Origin: Gammaproteobacteria bacterium
Lineage (GTDB): Bacteria > Pseudomonadota > Gammaproteobacteria > Steroidobacterales > Foliamicaceae
NCBI GenBank assembly: GCA_026708965.1
Contig: JAPOTY010000006.1
Location: 1 to 64,000 of the forward strand
Length of the DNA stretch: 64,000 bases
Reading direction: 5' to 3'
Each line of letters begins with the position of its first letter. The first letter of the stretch is position 1. Shown here piece by piece: positions 47,378 through 57,717 of the stretch. Made by a program: the position numbers and the translations under genes. The notes beneath the pieces were generated by a model. That model was not told the DNA's origin, ran no database searches, and saw only the letters and a list, made by a program, of their open reading frames with translations.

Positions 47378-50334
47378 TACGCCGCCTCCGACCGCTGCCA
47401 AGTGTCCACGCCGGTCCATTTCTCGAACTGGATAAGCGACGTGTTGGGGGCCATGCCGCTGGCCTGCTCGGTAATGGTCTTCTTTGGATTGAGCATGTTC
47501 ACGCAGCCGCCCAGATCGGTGGAATTGCCGGGCTCGCCGGCCGGCCGGTACTGGGCGGATCCGGTGCAGGCGCTCACCACGCCGGACCGCAGCCGGTCGG
47601 TCAGCTGGGCCGCGCACACCACCGAGCCGCGGTGGTTCCAGAGGCGGATAAGGTCGTCGTCCTTCACCCCTCGCGCTTCCGCGTCCTTGCGATTGACGCG
47701 CGCCACCAGATAGGCGTGGCCGTTCACCCTCACCCGGTGCTCGCGGATATCCTGGAGCGTGCAGCCCTCGTCGTCGCCCATGATATGGAACGGGTAGCGC
47801 GTGTGCGGCGTGAGCAGTTGCAGCGGAAAGTCCGCCAGGTCCGGATCCGCCTCGGCGTTCTCGTAGCTCTTCTGGTAATGGTTGAGCGGCGGGCGCGCCG
47901 GATCGTCGATCTGGCTCAAGGTCTCGGGCAGGAACTCGAATTTGCCGGAAGTGGTTTGCAGCCCCTCGCCGAACTCGCCCACGTAGTCCGCCGGCAGCGG
48001 ATAGGGCTCGGGCGTGTCCTTTTTGCGGCCCTCGTAGTACCAGCGGCTAGCGGTGGGCGCGCGGGCGTTTTCCGGGTCGGCGGGCACCACGAAATAGCCC
48101 TTCTTGAGGAATTTCTTCCAAGTGGTGTGCTTGGCCAGGTCGGACGAATCGAACACCCGCTTGCACCAGTCCAGCTCGGTATTGCCGCCTTCGGAATACA
48201 TCGCGCCCAGCCCCAGCCGTTCGGCCACGGCCAGGAAGATATCGTAGTCGGATTTCGATTCGCCCAGCGGCTCGATGCACTTGTGCTGCAACGACACCAC
48301 GCGGTGGTTGACCATCGAGAACATGTGATGCACGTAGCCCGCGCCCACATTGTAGTACTCGCCGATATCCCAGCGCTCGAACACGGTGCAGGCGGGCAGG
48401 ATCACGTCCGCGAACGGCGTTTCGCCTTCCCACCAGATCGACTGGTTGACCACGAACGGCAGATTCTCCGACTGGTACATCTTCACCCAGCGGTTGGAAT
48501 CCACCATGGTGCCGAAATTGGGGCTGCCGTACTTGTACATCATCTGTATCTTCGCGTGGCCGGGCGCCGGGTAGCCGTAGCGCAGGAATTGGCCGCGCAC
48601 CGAGGAAACATCGGTGAGATAGCCTGCGGCGCGGCCCTCCATGATCGCCTCCGGCAGGCGGATCTTGGGAATATTCTGGCGCGACGAGTTCATCGTCACC
48701 ACATGCGGCATGCGCTGGTAGTTGTTGGCCGCGTTGGCGCTATAGGCAAGCTCGCCCGACATGCTGCCCTCGGCGTAGCCGGGAAAGTAGAAGGAGAAGT
48801 CCAGCGGGGCGCCGAACTGGAGGTTGCCGAAGTTCACGCCCGCCCGGCCGAAGCCCTGCATCGCGCCCAATATGGTCATCATCCGCGCCCACTGAACGCC
48901 CATGGGACCGCGGCCGGCGCCGCCTAAGCCGCAACCCCAGCCGCCGGCGCCCAGATAGGTTTTCTTGCGCCCCCATTGGCGCGCCAGCGCCCGCGCTTCG
49001 CGCGCCGGCACCCGCGTTTCTGCCTCCTGCCATTCGGGCGTCTTCGGCGTGCCGTCGGTTTCGCCGAGGATATAGGCCTTCCATTCGCCGAAGCCTGTGG
49101 TGCGCTTTTCAATAAATTCCTTGTCGTAGAGGTCTTCGGTGATCCACACGTAGCACAGCGCCTGGGCGAGGGCCGAATCGGTGCCGGGCTTGGGCGATAT
49201 CCACTTGCCGCCCAAATGCGCCGCGGTGTGATTGAGGAACGGGTCGATATGCACCATGGGGATGCCCAGCTCCTTGGCCCACTCGCGCCGTATGGTGCCC
49301 TCGTAGCCGTAGCTGGCATCCGGATCGCTCGACCAGAACACCATCAGCTCCGCATCCTTGAGGCAGTCCTCCACAGTGCCGTAGAACTCCGGCGTGCCCA
49401 GCCGCAGGCTGTTGCCCCAGTGGTGCATGGCGCCCCAGTACCAGCCCTCCCAGCTATCGGGATTATTGTGCAGCTTGGAGCAGCCGATGAGGTTCCAGAA
49501 GCGGTTGAAGGCGCTTAAGTAATGCCCTAGGTTGCCCCACTGGTGGTGCGAGCCGTGCGTAACCAGCACCGCGCCCGGGCCATGCGCCTTGGAGCGCTTG
49601 ATTTCGCTAACCACGATATCCAGCGCCTCGTCCCAGCTGATGCGCACGAATTCCGATTTGCCGCGGTTTTGGATATTGCGCTCGCCATTGGGATCGAAGT
49701 CAACGCGCTTCATGGGATGGAGGATCCGGTTCTTGGAATAGACCATGGATTTCTGGCACAGCCCGTGGGCGGCCAGGGTGGTGTGCCGCGGCGGCGTGAA
49801 TTCCTTGCCGCGCGCCTTGATGGTCCACGACGGCGCGTCCTCGTCGTCGAACTCCACGGGAGTGATCCGCAGGATCTTGCCGTCTTTCACGTAGACGAAA
49901 ACCGGCCCGCCGTTGGTGCCGTTGGTGTAGCGCACCACGCCGTTGCCCACCGGCGTGCCGCCCTTCCAGCGCACCCGCTGCATTTCGTTGAGCGTGGTCA
50001 TAAACCATACCGCCAGCTCGTCGGAGCCTTCCACCAGCAGCTTGAAGTTCTTGGCGGCATCGATCCTCACCAGCTGGTCGAAGGGCGGCGTGAGGAATTC
50101 CTCGGCAATGGCCTTGTTCTTGAAGATAACTGAGAAATCGGGCTTTTCGTGAATCCCTTTGCGGGAGCGGACCTTGCCGTTTTCGATCTGCACCCAGCGG
50201 CCTTCCGAGTTGTCCTGCAACTTGAACTGGGCAATGAGGTTCCTTTCCTTGAGCCGGTCTCTGAACTTGGGATACAAGCGCGCCACCAACCGCAACGCTT
50301 GCACCATGCCGAAGAGAATGATCGAAAATCGCAT
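47377..50334 (-). CDS. Molybdopterin oxidoreductase, pyrogallol-phloroglucinol transhydroxylase-like, with N-terminal SCP2-like extension
   Basis: HPMKRVDFDPNGERN...ISWDEALDIVVSEI, DPFLNHTAAHLGGKWISPKPGTDSALAQAL, C-terminal LWNHRGSVVCAAQLTDRLRSGVV. Confidence 0.85.
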   Translation of the reverse strand: MRFSIILFGMVQALRLVARLYPKFRDRLKERNLIAQFKLQDNSEGRWVQIENGKVRSRKGIHEKPDFSVIFKNKAIAEEFLTPPFDQLVRIDAAKNFKLLVEGSDELAVWFMTTLNEMQRVRWKGGTPVGNGVVRYTNGTNGGPVFVYVKDGKILRITPVEFDDEDAPSWTIKARGKEFTPPRHTTLAAHGLCQKSMVYSKNRILHPMKRVDFDPNGERNIQNRGKSEFVRISWDEALDIVVSEIKRSKAHGPGAVLVTHGSHHQWGNLGHYLSAFNRFWNLIGCSKLHNNPDSWEGWYWGAMHHWGNSLRLGTPEFYGTVEDCLKDAELMVFWSSDPDASYGYEGTIRREWAKELGIPMVHIDPFLNHTAAHLGGKWISPKPGTDSALAQALCYVWITEDLYDKEFIEKRTTGFGEWKAYILGETDGTPKTPEWQEAETRVPAREARALARQWGRKKTYLGAGGWGCGLGGAGRGPMGVQWARMMTILGAMQGFGRAGVNFGNLQFGAPLDFSFYFPGYAEGSMSGELAYSANAANNYQRMPHVVTMNSSRQNIPKIRLPEAIMEGRAAGYLTDVSSVRGQFLRYGYPAPGHAKIQMMYKYGSPNFGTMVDSNRWVKMYQSENLPFVVNQSIWWEGETPFADVILPACTVFERWDIGEYYNVGAGYVHHMFSMVNHRVVSLQHKCIEPLGESKSDYDIFLAVAERLGLGAMYSEGGNTELDWCKRVFDSSDLAKHTTWKKFLKKGYFVVPADPENARAPTASRWYYEGRKKDTPEPYPLPADYVGEFGEGLQTTSGKFEFLPETLSQIDDPARPPLNHYQKSYENAEADPDLADFPLQLLTPHTRYPFHIMGDDEGCTLQDIREHRVRVNGHAYLVARVNRKDAEARGVKDDDLIRLWNHRGSVVCAAQLTDRLRSGVVSACTGSAQYRPAGEPGNSTDLGGCVNMLNPKKTITEQASGMAPNTSLIQFEKWTGVDTWQRSEAA

Positions 50335-50510
50335 GTGGAACCCCCGGACGCGGAAACTTGGAAACAACGCAGCAAGTCACCGGATGATAGCAACCTTGAC
50401 CTTTGCCGTCACCTGAACGTCATGCCGGGTGGCTAGCGGCCGCCCAGTCAGATATGATGCTTGCCATTACCGAACGGGCTTGGGCGCTTTGCGTCCTTTA
50501 CACGCTTTTT

Positions 50511-51362
50511 ATGACCGCGCAACTGATTGATGGCAAGGCCATTGCGGCGGAAGTCCGCGAACAAATCCGGCTAACGGTTAAGGAGCGGCTAGCGGCGGGT
50601 TTGCGGGCGCCGGCGCTGGCCACCGTGCTGATCGGAGACGAGCCCGCCTCGCAGATTTACGTCCGCAACAAGCGGCGCGCCTGCGCGGTGGCGGGCATCC
50701 GGTCGATCGACCACAATCTGCCGGCGGCCACGACCGAGTCGGAGCTGCTGGCGCTCATTGATGCCTGCAACCGCAATGAAGCGATCGACGGGATCCTGGT
50801 TCAGCTTCCCCTGCCCGGCCATATCGATCCCGCAAAGATTGTTAGCGCCATCCATCCCGATAAGGATGTGGACGGCTTTCATCCGCTGACCTTCGGCCTG
50901 CTGGCGCTGCGCACCCCCCGTCTCAGGCCCTGCACGTCGGCGGGCGTTATGCGCATGCTGGAAAGCATAGGCGTGGATCCCAAGGGCAAGCACTGCGTGG
51001 TGCTGGGCGCCTCCAACTTGGTGGGGCGGCCGCTGGTGCTGGAATTCCTTCTGTGCGGAGCCACCGTGACCGTATGCCACCGCTTTACCGCCAATCTCGA
51101 AGAGCACGTGCGGCAGGCGGAGATCCTGACTAGCGCCGTGGGCCAGCCGGGGCTGGTGCGTGGCGAATGGATCCGGCCGGGGGCCGTGGTGCTGGACATC
51201 GGCATTACGCGCATGAGCGACGGCAAGCTCCGCGGCGACGTTGAATTCGATCAGGCCCGCCAGCGCGCCAGCTGGATCGCGCCCGTTCCGGGCGGCGTGG
51301 GCCCCATGACCGTGGCCATGCTGTTGCAGAATACGCTGGATGCCGCCCAGTCACAAACCTAA
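50511..51362 (+). CDS. folD: Bifunctional methylenetetrahydrofolate dehydrogenase/cyclohydrolase
   Basis: [57 protein letters not shown]. Confidence 0.95.
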   Translation: MTAQLIDGKAIAAEVREQIRLTVKERLAAGLRAPALATVLIGDEPASQIYVRNKRRACAVAGIRSIDHNLPAATTESELLALIDACNRNEAIDGILVQLPLPGHIDPAKIVSAIHPDKDVDGFHPLTFGLLALRTPRLRPCTSAGVMRMLESIGVDPKGKHCVVLGASNLVGRPLVLEFLLCGATVTVCHRFTANLEEHVRQAEILTSAVGQPGLVRGEWIRPGAVVLDIGITRMSDGKLRGDVEFDQARQRASWIAPVPGGVGPMTVAMLLQNTLDAAQSQT

Positions 51363-51373
51363 GGAGTTCCCGA

Positions 51374-51982
51374 ATGAGGCGAGTTAATTCATTGGTTGCA
51401 AGCGCCGCCCTGTGTTTTGCGTCGCTTGCCGCATTTGGCGCCCTGGCTCAGGAGCCGGCCGGGAACGAGCAGGCGATGGAGCCTTTCCCCCGGGTTCGCA
51501 TTGAAACCACCGCAGGCGCCTTCACGCTGGAGTTGTTCGCCCTCGAGGCGCCGCTCACGGTCACGCAGTTCCTCCGGCTGGCGGCAAGCCGCTTCTACGA
51601 GGGCGCCATCTTCCATCGCGTGGTCAAGGATTTCGTTATTCAGGGCGGCGGTTTTTCCGTGGATTTCCAGGAACGCGCGGTGGAGCAGGCGCTGCCCAAT
51701 GAATCGGGCAACGGGCGTTCGAATGTGCGCGGCGCCATCGCCATGGCCCGCACCGGCGACCCGCATTCCGCCAAGAACCAGTTCTATATCAACCTCAGCG
51801 ATAACGTTGCGCTGGATCCCAGGCCCGGGCGCTGGGGATACGCGGTTTTCGGGCAGGTGGTTGGCGGCATGGATGTGGTGGACGATATCGGCAACCGCGC
51901 CACGGGGCCGGGGGGGCGCTTCGACCGCGACGTGCCCGCGGCGCCGGTGATCATCGAACGGGTGCTGCGCGTGAATCAATGA
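51374..51982 (+). CDS. Cyclophilin-type peptidyl-prolyl isomerase, exported
   Basis: Signal peptide; FYEGAIFHRVVKDFVIQGGGF, GAIAMARTGDPHSAKNQFYINLSDN, AVFGQVVGGMDVVD. Confidence 0.93.
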   Translation: MRRVNSLVASAALCFASLAAFGALAQEPAGNEQAMEPFPRVRIETTAGAFTLELFALEAPLTVTQFLRLAASRFYEGAIFHRVVKDFVIQGGGFSVDFQERAVEQALPNESGNGRSNVRGAIAMARTGDPHSAKNQFYINLSDNVALDPRPGRWGYAVFGQVVGGMDVVDDIGNRATGPGGRFDRDVPAAPVIIERVLRVNQ

Positions 51983-52701
51983 GCGTTCTGTTCATGTCCG
52001 ATCTGCATCTCGATGCGGATCGGCCCGAAGCAACCCGCGCCTTTCACCGCTTTCTCAAACAACGCGCCGCCGGCGCCGAGGCGCTCTATGTGCTGGGCGA
52101 CCTGTTCGAGGCCTGGGTGGGCGATGACGACGACAGCGCGCTGGCGCAGGAGGTCGTTGAGGCGCTGGCGCGGTTGACGGCGGGCGGCACGGCCGTCTTT
52201 TTCGCCCGCGGGAACCGGGATTTTCTCGCGGGCGACGATTTCGCCCGGCGCAGCGGGGCCGTGCTGCTGGAGGATGCCAGCGTTGTCGCGATCGGCGGCG
52301 AGCGGGTATTGCTGATGCATGGCGACAGTCTCTGCACCGACGACCACGATTACCAGCAATTCCGCGCCATGGTGCGCGATCCGAAGTGGCAGGCTCAGTT
52401 CCTGGCCCTGCCGCTGGCGGCGCGGCGCGCGCTGGCCGCGCAGGCGCGCGACGCCAGCCGCCTTTCAACCAGCGGCAAGCCCATGGAGATCATGGACGTG
52501 AACGCATCAGCCGTGGCCGAAGCCATGCGCTTTTACGGCGTGCGGCGCTTGATCCATGGACACACCCACCGCCCGGCGGTGCATGAATTCGAACTCGACG
52601 GCGCGCCCGCCGTGCGAACCGTCTTAGGCGACTGGTTCCGCCGCGGCTGGGCGCTGGAATGCGACAGCCAAGGCTCGCGCCTAACCGCCTTCGACCTCTA
52701 G
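51979..52701 (+). CDS. lpxH: UDP-2,3-diacylglucosamine diphosphatase
   Basis: VLFMSDLHLDADRPEATRAF, LGDLFEAWVGDDD, GNRDFLAG, HGDSLCTDD, IHGHTHRPAVH. Confidence 0.94.
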   Translation: MSVLFMSDLHLDADRPEATRAFHRFLKQRAAGAEALYVLGDLFEAWVGDDDDSALAQEVVEALARLTAGGTAVFFARGNRDFLAGDDFARRSGAVLLEDASVVAIGGERVLLMHGDSLCTDDHDYQQFRAMVRDPKWQAQFLALPLAARRALAAQARDASRLSTSGKPMEIMDVNASAVAEAMRFYGVRRLIHGHTHRPAVHEFELDGAPAVRTVLGDWFRRGWALECDSQGSRLTAFDL

Positions 52702-52717
52702 CCCGCGAGGGCGGCCC

Positions 52718-52765
52718 GCTCCAGCAAGGCGATACGGCCCGCTAAGGTTGCGGGCGGCTTTTCCC
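52718..52765 (-). pseudogene. Possible vapC fragment
   Basis: gctccagcaaggcgatacggcccgctaaggttgcgggcggcttttccc closely matches 45695-45740 inside the VapC-like gene, with two small indels. Confidence 0.5.
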
Positions 52766-52782
52766 GATAGCCTGCGTGTTTT

Positions 52783-55149
52783 TCAGAAAGGGCGGGATAC
52801 GGCTAGGAACAGCGTGTTTTCCGGGTGTGCGCCGGCGCGATGGCCGGGCTGGAGCGAGTGCCAGAACTCCGCTCGTAGATGCCATGCAGGCGCGCTGCTC
52901 GCGCCGGAGCGCGAAGCGGTTTCATAGCCCAGCGTCATATCGAGCTGGCGGCCTGAGGGCTCTGCGGCAAGCCATGCCGTTTCCCGCACCACAGCGCCCG
53001 CCCGGGTTCTGCCCGCAGGGTAGTCCAGCTCCACCGCTCCCGATTCATTCCTGAGCGGCTGCGATACCGTCAGCCAGAGGCGCCCGGCATGGTCGGGCGC
53101 TTTTCTTTTCCAGTGAATTCCCGCGCTGTAGGCGCTGCTCAGCACGTGCCGAGCTCTTCGCAGCAGGCCATGATTGACCTCGGCGGAGGTATATCCGCCT
53201 TGCGCCGCGGCCATGAGGCGCAGCCCGCCCCGGAGTTCCCGCTCCGCGACCAGGCGTGTAAACCAGGTGTTCCCCGCCAACCGGCCGTAAGCGCCGCTGG
53301 CGCCCGCTCCGAGGAGGCGCTCCGATTCCCGCAGCACACCTAATTCCGCTGAGACGCGACCGTGAGCGCCGCTCGCGTCTAGGTTCAGGAACGCGCCGTG
53401 GGTCCGTCCGGGCGCGGCCAGGCGCTCGCCTAGCGTGATGCCGGCATTCTGCACGAAGAAACCGCCTCGCAAGCGGCTGCGCCCGCCCGCCGGGAAAAAA
53501 TCTCGCGCCATGCCCACGCCGCGGGCGCCGAGCGCGATCCAGGCATTTTGAATGCCCGCCGACCGGTCGGGCGCCGACCGGGCGCTTCCGTTCGGAGAGA
53601 GCGCGGCGGTCAGGTTCCGCGCGGACGACAGGATCCATCCGCCGACCATCGCGATGGATTCCGGCGTGGTTTTCGAGGCACGATCGAGGAATCCGGCGAA
53701 GCGGCGGTCCGCGCGCGCGCCGCCGTCCATCGCCCAAGGCGCATGAAAAGCCTCCATCGGGATGAAGAAAGGCGCATTCAGGCGGTCGAATACCGCCAGT
53801 TCCCGTCCGGCGAGGCCTCGCTCAAGGGCATCGCCCCAGGCCGGTCCTGCCGCTATCGCCGTGCGTCGCAGAGCCACGGCCGGACCGTCCAGACTGCGGC
53901 CGAGCGAGGCGCGCGCAGGGCCGATGGGCCGCGTGGCCTTCTCCACATCCAACAAGCCCTGTCCGTAAATATCCCGATCCGCATAAATCCCGGATTTGTC
54001 CGCCGCCGCCAACAGCCGGCTGACCATTTCGGTGGAGCCCAGTTGCCCGCGGAAGGCCTCTTCCATCAGCGCCAGCGCGCCAGCCACTTGGGGCGCGGCT
54101 AGCGAGGTCCCTCTCCAGTTTCCGTAACCGTCGGTATTGGCGAACGGCCCGGAAATGCCGGAGCCCGGCGCCGCCATGCAGTAATCCGCCGCCACTCCGC
54201 ATCGATTGGAGTAATTCGCGATCATGCCGTCCCGGCCGGTGGCCGCCACCGAAATGAAGTGGCCTTCAAGCTCCGGGAAATAATGCGGGGTGGCTGCGGT
54301 CAGGTTCGGCGAAGAAGCGTCGGCCGGATTTCCCCGGGCATCCCTTCTGCCGTTGGAGTTGCCCGCCGCCCACACCATGATGATCTTGTCCGCGTCCGGC
54401 GTGCCGGCCTGGATCAGGCTGTTAACGGTGCGTCCGAAAGCCGCCCGGTACTGGGCCGCCGTGTAGGCGGTCACCACGCCTTCATAGCCGAAGCTGTGAT
54501 TGATGATTCGGGTTGCGCTGCCGATTCTGCGGTACAGCCCTTGGCTTTGCTCGTCCAAGCTGCGGAAGGAAGTCGGATTGCCGAGGTCCACGGGCCGGTA
54601 GTCGGGCGGCGCGGTTCCCAGCTGAATGCCTAGGGCCAGCAGTTCCGCCTCGTAGGCCACGCCATGCATGGGGCCGCCGTTCCTGGCGGCGGCGATGACG
54701 CCGCCCACTGCGGTTCCGTGCGAATCGGTGTCGCGAATGGCGCTGAAAGAGCAGGTTCCGTTGGGACAGCTCCGGGAAGCCACGCCGGAGCGGGGGTGGA
54801 GCTTCCCGGCCAGCGCGCGGTGGCCGGGATCGACGCCCGTGTCGATGATTCCCACCGTCACGCCTTGGCCGGTGTAGCCGCGGGCATAGGCATAGTCCGC
54901 TCCGATCTCGGCCAGGCTCCACTGGTTGGCGAATTCGGTTGAGCCGATGAAGGCGCTGCGTTCGCTTTCCTCGGCCGGAGTCAGGCCCGGATCGTTGGGG
55001 AAATTCAAGGGATCCTGCCCCTCGGGCCGGGGCGCGACAACGATCTGGGCGGGAGGAGGCGGGGTTGACTGGATTCCGCCGCTGCCGCCGCAAGCAGCCG
55101 CCACCATAGCCGGCAGCAGCACAAATACCGTTGAGATGTTGCGCCTCAT
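52783..55149 (-). CDS. S8 subtilase autotransporter lipoprotein (NalP-like architecture)
   Basis: Lipobox-like VAAAC; triad VGIIDTGVDPGH, SHGTAVGGVIAA, GTSLAAPQVAGALAL; C-terminal beta-barrel ending VSRPF. Confidence 0.88.
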   Translation of the reverse strand: MRRNISTVFVLLPAMVAAACGGSGGIQSTPPPPAQIVVAPRPEGQDPLNFPNDPGLTPAEESERSAFIGSTEFANQWSLAEIGADYAYARGYTGQGVTVGIIDTGVDPGHRALAGKLHPRSGVASRSCPNGTCSFSAIRDTDSHGTAVGGVIAAARNGGPMHGVAYEAELLALGIQLGTAPPDYRPVDLGNPTSFRSLDEQSQGLYRRIGSATRIINHSFGYEGVVTAYTAAQYRAAFGRTVNSLIQAGTPDADKIIMVWAAGNSNGRRDARGNPADASSPNLTAATPHYFPELEGHFISVAATGRDGMIANYSNRCGVAADYCMAAPGSGISGPFANTDGYGNWRGTSLAAPQVAGALALMEEAFRGQLGSTEMVSRLLAAADKSGIYADRDIYGQGLLDVEKATRPIGPARASLGRSLDGPAVALRRTAIAAGPAWGDALERGLAGRELAVFDRLNAPFFIPMEAFHAPWAMDGGARADRRFAGFLDRASKTTPESIAMVGGWILSSARNLTAALSPNGSARSAPDRSAGIQNAWIALGARGVGMARDFFPAGGRSRLRGGFFVQNAGITLGERLAAPGRTHGAFLNLDASGAHGRVSAELGVLRESERLLGAGASGAYGRLAGNTWFTRLVAERELRGGLRLMAAAQGGYTSAEVNHGLLRRARHVLSSAYSAGIHWKRKAPDHAGRLWLTVSQPLRNESGAVELDYPAGRTRAGAVVRETAWLAAEPSGRQLDMTLGYETASRSGASSAPAWHLRAEFWHSLQPGHRAGAHPENTLFLAVSRPF

Positions 55150-55190
55150 CTTGAGCCGTTTCCCGCACACACCCCTTCTACTCTCGGACT

Positions 55191-56300
55191 ATGATTAGCC
55201 GCCAAGTATATTCAATCGGCCTTGCGGGCCGGCCTGCGGGAGGCAACATGCTGATGCACAATCGGATCGATCAAATTGCCGCTTCGGCGTTCGGATTCAA
55301 GCGCCCAAGGCTTTGCTTGGCGCCGGCTGCCGCGCTGGCCTGCCTTGTTGCGCTGGCGGGCCCGGCTGATGCGGCGCCCGAGGCCTACAAGACGGAATGG
55401 GGCCCGCACGGCGTGCAGGTGATCGATAATCACCGGCTGCCCGCCGATCCCGGCCAGCGCCGCCTGCGCGCCCGCATCGCCTATCCCGATGGCGCCGGGC
55501 CGTTTCCGCTGGTGGTGTATTCGCATGGCTTCAATTGCTATCGGGAAAGCTATTCCGGGCTGACCGATCATTGGGCATCGCACGGCTACGTGGTGGTGCT
55601 GCCGGAACATCCCGATTGTCCAACCGCCGAGGCCAAAATGACGCCCGAGGATATCCGCAACCTGGTCTATATTCGTATTTCCGACGTGGGCCGCGTGCTT
55701 GATGCGTTGTTTGCGCCGGATCAGGAAATACCGGGCTTGAGCGACCGCATCGACTGGAAACGCAAGGCGGTGGCGGGGCATTCCTTCGGCGGAATGGTCG
55801 CGCAAATTACATGGGGGCAGCCGCTCAAGGATCTGCACAGCACCGACAATGTCAGCTATGCGCTTGGCTTCGACGCGGCCGTCGTGATGAGCGGGGTGGG
55901 CCAAATGCCGCAGATGGCCGATGGCTCATTCAACCAAATCCGCGGGCCGGTCATGGTGACGGGCGGCACCTTGGACCTAGGCAATATTGGCGGGCCGACC
56001 ATTTACCCGTGGGAGTGGCGCATGGCGCCCTACTTGCTAAGCCCTGCGGGCCGGAAGTACTCGGTCGTTCTGGAGGAGGGCGACCACTACTTGGGCGGGC
56101 TGATCTGCCGGGAAGACCGGGGCGGACCCGACAATAAGGGCGGCGCGCATGATGCCGAGGGCCTTGCGATTCTCGCCGGCGCAACGACCGCCTTCCTGGA
56201 CGCCTGGCTCAAGAAGGATGCCGCCGCCCGAAGTTTCCTCGACGCATTCGATCAGCATGCCGAACTGACCGCCGGCCGCGCCCGCTTCGCCCGGAAGTAG
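55191..56300 (+). CDS. Exported alpha/beta hydrolase (PAF-acetylhydrolase/dienelactone hydrolase-like)
   Basis: FPLVVYSHGFNCYRESYSGL, VAGHSFGGMVAQ nucleophile elbow; N-terminal hydrophobic segment. Confidence 0.8.
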   Translation: MISRQVYSIGLAGRPAGGNMLMHNRIDQIAASAFGFKRPRLCLAPAAALACLVALAGPADAAPEAYKTEWGPHGVQVIDNHRLPADPGQRRLRARIAYPDGAGPFPLVVYSHGFNCYRESYSGLTDHWASHGYVVVLPEHPDCPTAEAKMTPEDIRNLVYIRISDVGRVLDALFAPDQEIPGLSDRIDWKRKAVAGHSFGGMVAQITWGQPLKDLHSTDNVSYALGFDAAVVMSGVGQMPQMADGSFNQIRGPVMVTGGTLDLGNIGGPTIYPWEWRMAPYLLSPAGRKYSVVLEEGDHYLGGLICREDRGGPDNKGGAHDAEGLAILAGATTAFLDAWLKKDAAARSFLDAFDQHAELTAGRARFARK

Positions 56301-56380
56301 AGACTTGTTTGTGCTGCTCCCTGGTCTTGTTCTTATCTCCGCTTCGTGCTTATCCTCGCCCTGCGTCTATCCCCGCCTCG

Positions 56381-56410
56381 CGGGAGACGCATGAACCCAT
56401 CCATGGGGCT
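56381..56410 (-). repeat. 30-bp dispersed repeat core, copy 3 (inverted)
   Basis: cgggagacgcatgaacccatccatggggct is the exact reverse complement of copies 1 and 2. Confidence 0.9.
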
Positions 56411-56439
56411 TGTTGGCGGGAAAGCGTTATTGGTAGTGG

Positions 56440-57648
56440 TCAGGTGTGGCCGAGGGCTTGGCTGTCGCGCCAGGCTTGGATCATGCTGGTTTGCAGGAGG
56501 AAGGCGTGGGCGCGTTCCGGGTCGGCGGCGGTTCGCATGAATTCCGCTTGGCGCTTGCGTTGCGAGTCCGGGTCCAGCGCCTCCATGCGCTTCTTGTTAC
56601 GGATCGTCTGCTTCTGGATGAATTCGGTCGCGATGCTGCGCCGCTGCTGATCGTATAGGTCCAGCATATCCTCGCTGGCGCCCTCTTGCAGGATCGCGAT
56701 CAGTTTCTCCGCCAGCACGATGGCATCTTGGATCCCGCCGTTCATTCCCATGCCGCCCAGCGGATTATTGATATGCGCCGCATCGCCGGCAAGCGCGATA
56801 TTGCCCACGCGATAGGTTTCCGCCACGCGCTGATGCACCCAGTACAGCGTGCGGTGCGCCACCTCGTAGGGTTCGTCGCGCGGCACCAGCGCGTTGAGCC
56901 GCTGCTGGGCGTATTCCGGCGCTAGGAACTTTTCGTCCGGCTCGCCCGGAACCGTTGGCAGCAGCACCCGCCATAAATCGGTGGTGCGCAGCAGCACGCA
57001 CCATTCCTCGGAATCCGCCACGTAGTTGACATTGCTCAGGTTTTCCATGTGCGCCGCGAAATCGAAAGGCGTGCTCAGCACCAGGAATTTCTCGGGATAG
57101 GTAAAACCCACGTAGCGCATCGTCAGGCTCTTGCGCACGGTGCTGTTGGCGCCGTCGGCGCCGATCAGGTAGCGGCCCGTGTACAGCTCCTCCTTCTCGC
57201 CGGTGAAACAGAGCATCCGAACGCCGTCGCCGTCCTGGCGCGCGCCGATCACTTCCCGGCCGAAGAGCACTTTGGCGTTGGGGTAGTCATCGAGCATTTC
57301 GCACACCACCTGGGTGAGCTTGTACTGCTCGCATTGCAGGCGGTAAGGATGCCCGGTGTCGTTGGCCAGAATCCCCAGATCGAAAACCGCGGCCTCCCCG
57401 GTGGCGCGGTCGCGATACTGGTAATCCCGCGTGATCAGGCCCAGCGGGATCAGCCGGCGGGTCAGATCCAGCTCGTCCAGCAGGTCCAGGGTGGGAGGAT
57501 GAAAGGTGGAGGCGCGCAATTCCAGCGGCAGCGTGCCGCCGCCCTCCGCCAGGATCACGGAAACGCCGGCCCGCGCCAGCGCCAGCGCCGCCGTGCAGCC
57601 CACAGGCCCGGCCCCGGCGATCAGCACTTCCGCGTTTTGATCCGGCAT
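56440..57648 (-). CDS. FAD-dependent aromatic monooxygenase (MhpA/PheA-type)
   Basis: VLIAGAGPVGCTAALALARAGVSVILAE, LIGADGANSTVRKSL, GNIALAGDAAHINNPLGGMGMNGGIQDA. Confidence 0.92.
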   Translation of the reverse strand: MPDQNAEVLIAGAGPVGCTAALALARAGVSVILAEGGGTLPLELRASTFHPPTLDLLDELDLTRRLIPLGLITRDYQYRDRATGEAAVFDLGILANDTGHPYRLQCEQYKLTQVVCEMLDDYPNAKVLFGREVIGARQDGDGVRMLCFTGEKEELYTGRYLIGADGANSTVRKSLTMRYVGFTYPEKFLVLSTPFDFAAHMENLSNVNYVADSEEWCVLLRTTDLWRVLLPTVPGEPDEKFLAPEYAQQRLNALVPRDEPYEVAHRTLYWVHQRVAETYRVGNIALAGDAAHINNPLGGMGMNGGIQDAIVLAEKLIAILQEGASEDMLDLYDQQRRSIATEFIQKQTIRNKKRMEALDPDSQRKRQAEFMRTAADPERAHAFLLQTSMIQAWRDSQALGHT

Positions 57649-57717
57649 GGCGGGCGTATCTTAACCTTCGCGCCCTTGAAGGCATAATGCCCCCTGATTC
57701 TGGCCGGGTTCCGGTTT

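Noticed and set aside
47632-48927. 431-aa plus-strand ORF
   Set aside because: Antisense shadow of the molybdoenzyme gene, whose motifs are clear on the other strand.
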